From Clostridia bacterium (GTDB lineage: Bacteria > Bacillota > Clostridia > Christensenellales > Borkfalkiaceae): 17,753 nucleotides of DNA. Position numbers and translations under genes: made by a program. Positions 14,778 to 17,753 of the stretch are shown piece after piece. The DNA is taken from positions 1-17,753 of the forward strand of contig CAAGGZ010000084.1 of assembly GCA_900769545.1 (NCBI GenBank), read 5' to 3'. Every line of letters begins with the position of its first letter. Position 1 is the stretch's first letter. Under the pieces are notes generated by a model. It saw only the letters and a program-made list of their open reading frames with translations, was not told the origin of the DNA and did no database searches.

Positions 14778-16811
14778 TTAGTCGTCTTTACCAAGCGATG
14801 CAGGCATAATAGAGAACGTATTGGAAATACCGTCTCTCGAATATTCGTAAGGAAGCTTAGCAACCGATTCCAACGAAGCCAAAGCACCGTTGCTATCTCT
14901 ACCGTGCATAGGGTTAGCGCCGGGAGCAAGAGGCGTACCCGATCTTCTACCGTCGGGAGTGTTACCCGTCTTCTTACCGTATACAACGTTGGACGTAATC
15001 GTCAAGATGGACGTCGTAGGAACGCTTTCACGATAGGTGTAGTGGCTCTTAACCTTGGACATAAACGTCTTCAAAAGCCATACTGCAAGTTCGTCTGCTC
15101 TATCGTCGTTGTTACCGTATTTAGGGAATTCGCCTTCAATGCGGAAGTCAACTACGATACCGTCTTCATTACGGATAGGATATACCTTTGCGTACTTGAT
15201 TGCCGACAAGGAGTCAGCAGCGCAGGAAAGACCTGCAATACCCGTTGCGAAGAAACGACGTACTTTGGTATCGTGCAATGCCATTTCGATTGCTTCGTAG
15301 CAATATTTATCGTGCATATAGTGAATTACGTTCAACGTGTTCACATAGAGCTCTGCAAGCCAAGTCATCATATTTTCAAACTTAGCGCGAACTTCTTCGA
15401 AATCAAGCGCATCGTCGCTTACGATAGGCATAAATTCGGGAGAAACCTGCATAGGTTTGCCCGTCTTCTTATCTTTAAGAAGCTCGTCCTTACCGCCGTT
15501 GATTGCATAAAGCAAGCACTTAGCAAGGTTAGCTCTTGCGCCGAAGAACTGCATATCCTTACCAACTTTCATACAGCTTACGCAGCAAGCGATACAGTAG
15601 TCGTCACCCATTTCAGGACGCATCAAATCGTCGCTTTCGTACTGAATGGAAGAGGTACGAATGGAAATTTCTGCGCAGTATCTCTTGAATGCGATAGGCA
15701 ATCTCTTAGACCAAAGAACGGTAAGGTTAGGTTCGGGAGCGGGACCAAGGTTGTCGAGCGTGTGAAGAATACGGAAAGAGCTCTTCGTTACCAAAGTTCT
15801 ACCGTCTACGCCCATACCGCCGATAACTTCCGTTACCCAGGTAGGGTCGCCCGAGAACAATTCGTTGTATTCTTTCGTTCTCATAAACTTCACGATACGA
15901 AGCTTCATAACGAAATGGTCGATAAATTCCTGAGCCTGTTCTTCCGTGATAAGCCCTTTAGCAAGGTCACGTTCAATATAAATATCAAGGAACGTGCTGT
16001 TTCTACCGATGGACATTGCAGCGCCGTTTTGATCTTTAACTGCGCCAAGATAACCAAAGTACAATGCCTGGATTGCTTCCTGCGCCGTTTCAGCGGGCTT
16101 GGAAATATCGCAACCGTAAGCAGCAGCCATCGCTTTAAGACCTTGGAGCGCTTTGATTTGTTCGGAAACTTCTTCGCGGTCACGTACCTTTTCGGGCGTC
16201 ATAGCACCGCTCATACCAAGTTTATCTTCTTCCTTCTTCTTGATGAGGTAATCAACGCCGTAAAGAGCTACACGACGGTAGTCGCCTACGATACGGCCTC
16301 TACCGTAACCGTCGGGAAGCCCCGTCAAAATATGCGCGGAACGAGCCGCTCTCATTTCGGGCGTATATGCGTCAAACACGCCTTCGTTGTGCGTTTTACG
16401 ATATTTCGTGAAAATATCTTTAACTTCAGGGTCAAGTTCGTAACCGTAAAGATTCAAAGCACTTTCGGAAATACGAAGACCGCCGAAGGGCTGCAAGGAA
16501 CGCTTGAAAGGCTCGTCCGTCTGAACGCCTACGATCTTTTCGAGATCTTTGTCAAGATAGCCTGCGCCGTGCGAAGTCAACGTAGAAACGATTTTCGTAT
16601 CTGCGTTCAAAACGCCGCCTGCTTCACGTTCTTTTTTGGACAAGTCGCAAACGATGTCCAACAGCTTCTTCGTTGCTTCCGTTGCGGGAGCAAGGAATTT
16701 AGCGTCGCCTTCATACGGCGTGTAGTTGCGCTGAATGAAATCGCGCACGTCTACTTCGTCGTTACACCATTTACCGGGAATAAAACCTTCCCAACCTTTG
16801 TATTGCATCAT
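14778..16811 (-). CDS. pflB: Pyruvate formate-lyase catalytic subunit lacking its glycyl-radical domain
   Basis: Formate C-acetyltransferase converts pyruvate and CoA to acetyl-CoA and formate under anaerobic conditions. This subunit has 677 residues, against about 740-760 for normal PFL. The start MMQYKGWEGFIPGKW is full length. The active-site pair is intact in DDYCIACCVSCMKVGK (Cys409-Cys410, equal to E. coli Cys418-Cys419), followed by MQFFGARANLAK. Also present are the PFL-typical TILTITSNVVYGKKTGNTPDG and SIMPASLGKDD. It ends with TAA right after GKDD, the junction where normal PFL runs on into the glycyl-radical domain. That domain is the next gene. A promoter and a 19-bp palindrome lie upstream, and PflA is encoded two genes before. 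It cannot be active without a radical partner. Confidence 0.96.
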   Translation of the reverse strand: MMQYKGWEGFIPGKWCNDEVDVRDFIQRNYTPYEGDAKFLAPATEATKKLLDIVCDLSKKEREAGGVLNADTKIVSTLTSHGAGYLDKDLEKIVGVQTDEPFKRSLQPFGGLRISESALNLYGYELDPEVKDIFTKYRKTHNEGVFDAYTPEMRAARSAHILTGLPDGYGRGRIVGDYRRVALYGVDYLIKKKEEDKLGMSGAMTPEKVRDREEVSEQIKALQGLKAMAAAYGCDISKPAETAQEAIQALYFGYLGAVKDQNGAAMSIGRNSTFLDIYIERDLAKGLITEEQAQEFIDHFVMKLRIVKFMRTKEYNELFSGDPTWVTEVIGGMGVDGRTLVTKSSFRILHTLDNLGPAPEPNLTVLWSKRLPIAFKRYCAEISIRTSSIQYESDDLMRPEMGDDYCIACCVSCMKVGKDMQFFGARANLAKCLLYAINGGKDELLKDKKTGKPMQVSPEFMPIVSDDALDFEEVRAKFENMMTWLAELYVNTLNVIHYMHDKYCYEAIEMALHDTKVRRFFATGIAGLSCAADSLSAIKYAKVYPIRNEDGIVVDFRIEGEFPKYGNNDDRADELAVWLLKTFMSKVKSHYTYRESVPTTSILTITSNVVYGKKTGNTPDGRRSGTPLAPGANPMHGRDSNGALASLESVAKLPYEYSRDGISNTFSIMPASLGKDD

Positions 16812-16840
16812 ATCAGTACTCCTGTAAATTATTTTTCTCT

Positions 16841-16869
16841 TTTATATCAACCGATTTGCTTTCATTTAA
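16841..16869 (-). promoter_or_regulatory. Candidate promoter of pflB-grcA
   Basis: On the minus strand it reads -35 TTAAAT (16864-16869), 17 nt, -10 TATAAA (16841-16846), with the start codon about 30 nt further on and a ribosome binding site AGGAG before it. The -35 is weak, which fits a promoter that needs an activator or is only partly constitutive. Confidence 0.6.
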
Positions 16870-16884
16870 GCAATATTTGCTTAA
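16866..16884. promoter_or_regulatory. 19-bp perfect palindrome, candidate operator of pflB
   Basis: TTAAGCAATATTTGCTTAA consists of two perfect 8-bp arms around a 3-bp centre. It overlaps the -35 of the pflB promoter and extends upstream. No U tract follows, so it is not a terminator for the preceding gene. Half-sites partly resemble redox or Fnr/Rex-type AT-rich boxes (TTGTTAA lies at its edge), but it does not fit the Rex consensus properly, so the regulator is not named. Confidence 0.65.
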
Positions 16885-16904
16885 CAAATCGAAGATTTTT
16901 TACG

Positions 16905-17225
16905 TTATTTTTTGGAAGCCTTGCGCTCCTCAATTTTTGCGTCCAACCAAATTTCCAAAATTTCTTCCGGCTGGAACCCCGTACAGCGAGCAAATATCTC
17001 CCCGTCCTCCACCAAAAGAATAGTGGGAACTTTTACCACTTCCCATTCTTCCATCAGCGGAAGCGTCGTATAATCCGCCTCTACGTGCACCAAACGCACG
17101 TCGTTGCGATTCTCGCAAAGTTCTTTTAAAATAGGCATCAACGTCAAGCAATTTGCGCAAGACTCACCGCTCACTTCCACACAGCAAATGCCCTTTAATT
17201 GCTCTTTATAATTTTCTACCGTCAT
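16905..17225 (-). CDS. Small thioredoxin-fold protein with CxxC
   Basis: The 106-residue cytosolic protein has a thioredoxin-like layout. An N-terminal beta strand leads into the redox motif SCANC (Cys23 and Cys26, CxxC). The middle reads RLVHVEADYT, followed by the cis-proline loop VKVPTILLV and then a DGE turn. Two more cysteines, Cys14-Cys15, lie just before the motif. The usual WCGPC is replaced by SCANC, so it is not classical thioredoxin. There is no signal peptide. Its ATG directly follows the pflA stop codon, with GAGGTG inside the pflA end as its ribosome binding site, so it is translationally coupled to pflA. This suggests a job linked to PFL activation or redox state; that link is inference. 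A lysine-rich tail ends the protein. Confidence 0.82.
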   Translation of the reverse strand: MTVENYKEQLKGICCVEVSGESCANCLTLMPILKELCENRNDVRLVHVEADYTTLPLMEEWEVVKVPTILLVEDGEIFARCTGFQPEEILEIWLDAKIEERKASKK

Positions 17226-17729
17226 TTATTCACCTCGCAATATCTGCCTTGCGCGAGCCACTTCGTCCTTCGACGGAGCTTCCAATCCCTTCAGAGGATA
17301 TTCCAATCCGAGCTTTTGATATTTGACTTCCCCCATCGAATGATAGGGCAAAACCTCTATCCGCTCTACCGTTTGAAGCGTCTCAATAAAAGCGCGTGTT
17401 TTTTGGAGCGTTTCTTTTCCATCTGTAATCCCAGGCACCAACACCTGACGAATCCAAATAGGTTTGTTATGCTCGCTCAAAAACTGCGCAAACGCGAGCG
17501 TATTTTGATTGCTCTGACCTGTCAGCTTTTTACAAGCCTCGTCGTCAATGTGCTTAATATCGAGCAAAAACAAATCGGTTACTTTGAGCAGCTCTTTATG
17601 TTTTTCTACGCTCTTTTCAGACGTAGGCTGAAACATAATACCCGAAGTATCTATGCAGGTATGAATCCCTTTCGCTTTGAGCTGTTTAAACAGCTCGATA
17701 ACGAAATCAATTTGCACCAAGGGTTCCCC
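17226..17729 (-). CDS. pflA: Pyruvate formate-lyase activating enzyme, C-terminal part
   Basis: Radical-SAM enzyme that abstracts hydrogen from the glycine of pyruvate formate-lyase. The 5' end, including the CxxxCxxC iron-sulfur motif, is lost at the contig end; about 167 residues remain of about 245. The frame runs upstream of its first possible start codon, and the codons at 17721-17729 read GEP, completing the radical-SAM motif GEPLVQIDF. Downstream are the family stretches IDTSG, LLDIKHID, IRQVLVPGITD and LPYHSMGEVKYQKLGLEYPL. The stop is immediately followed by the thioredoxin-like gene. With the split PFL downstream, its natural substrate here should be the 77-residue GrcA-like protein bound to the core subunit; this is inference. 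Confidence 0.93.
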   Translation of the reverse strand, partial: GEPLVQIDFVIELFKQLKAKGIHTCIDTSGIMFQPTSEKSVEKHKELLKVTDLFLLDIKHIDDEACKKLTGQSNQNTLAFAQFLSEHNKPIWIRQVLVPGITDGKETLQKTRAFIETLQTVERIEVLPYHSMGEVKYQKLGLEYPLKGLEAPSKDEVARARQILRGE

Positions 17730-17753
17730 AGATCGGAAGAGCGTCGTGTAGGG
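17730..17753. other. Illumina adapter remnant at contig end (not genomic)
   Basis: The last 24 bases begin AGATCGGAAGAGC, the universal start of Illumina TruSeq adapters, and go on as the published adapter does. Read on the other strand it is the end of the standard read-1 primer. Coding homology of pflA stops exactly at its edge. It should be trimmed. Confidence 0.97.

Noticed and set aside
14684..14780. PFL split as a sequencing error or stop-codon readthrough
   Set aside because: The small gene is in another frame, 94 nt away, behind its own ribosome binding site, and the spacer encodes no PFL sequence. A single error or recoded stop cannot produce this.
16866..16884. Palindrome read as a terminator for the thioredoxin-like gene
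   Set aside because: The arms are AT-rich and no U tract follows on either strand.
16866..16890. Rex operator
   Set aside because: TTAACAA is present at one side, but the matching TTGTTAA half at the correct 4-nt spacing is not.
14772..17129. A 785-codon open frame on the plus strand across the PFL region
   Set aside because: It is antisense to pflB, whose protein shows all family motifs. The plus frame has no recognisable domain and arises from codon bias on the other strand.

Overview
The window reads as a chromosomal contig from an anaerobic, fermentative Gram-positive bacterium of the Clostridia type, probably assembled from metagenomic or draft short reads. Three things point there: the gene order tpiA-gpmI-secG-rnr-smpB, typical Firmicutes -35/-10 promoters and AGGAGG-like ribosome binding sites, and pyruvate formate-lyase with its activase. 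The window starts inside tpiA. It ends in about 24 bases that match an Illumina TruSeq adapter, so genomic sequence stops near base 17729.

Layout. Bases 1-5248 (+ strand) hold the end of tpiA, gpmI, secG, rnr and smpB: lower glycolysis, protein export, RNA decay and trans-translation. Bases 5271-7276 hold a nitrilase-fold protein that seems to have lost its catalytic residues (-), a 29-residue membrane micro-protein (+), and an APH/NahK-like sugar kinase (-) behind a perfect consensus promoter. Bases 7595-8458 (+) encode a NodB-type polysaccharide deacetylase lipoprotein. Bases 8482-10770 (-) are a compact radC-gph-cysK operon. From a divergent promoter region, pepV (+) runs to 12389. tcdA and a ComEC-like metallo-beta-lactamase lipoprotein lie on the minus strand from 12436 to 14374.

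The most interesting region is 14450-17729 (minus strand, read right to left): pflA (partial), a small CxxC thioredoxin-fold protein, a pyruvate formate-lyase core, and a 77-residue glycyl-radical protein. The 677-residue PFL subunit keeps the Cys-Cys active site but stops at the sequence GKDD, just before the glycyl-radical domain. That domain is the separate small gene, with its own start and ribosome binding site after a 94-nt spacer and in another reading frame. Together they make 754 residues, about one normal PFL. I read this as a naturally two-piece PFL in which the activase must put the radical on a separate subunit, unlike E. coli, where GrcA is only a spare part for an intact PFL. 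A 19-bp perfect palindrome lies at the pflB promoter and is a candidate operator.

No tRNA, rRNA, CRISPR array, insertion sequence or phage gene was seen. Intergenic regions carry several clear hairpin terminators, many of them placed between convergent genes.
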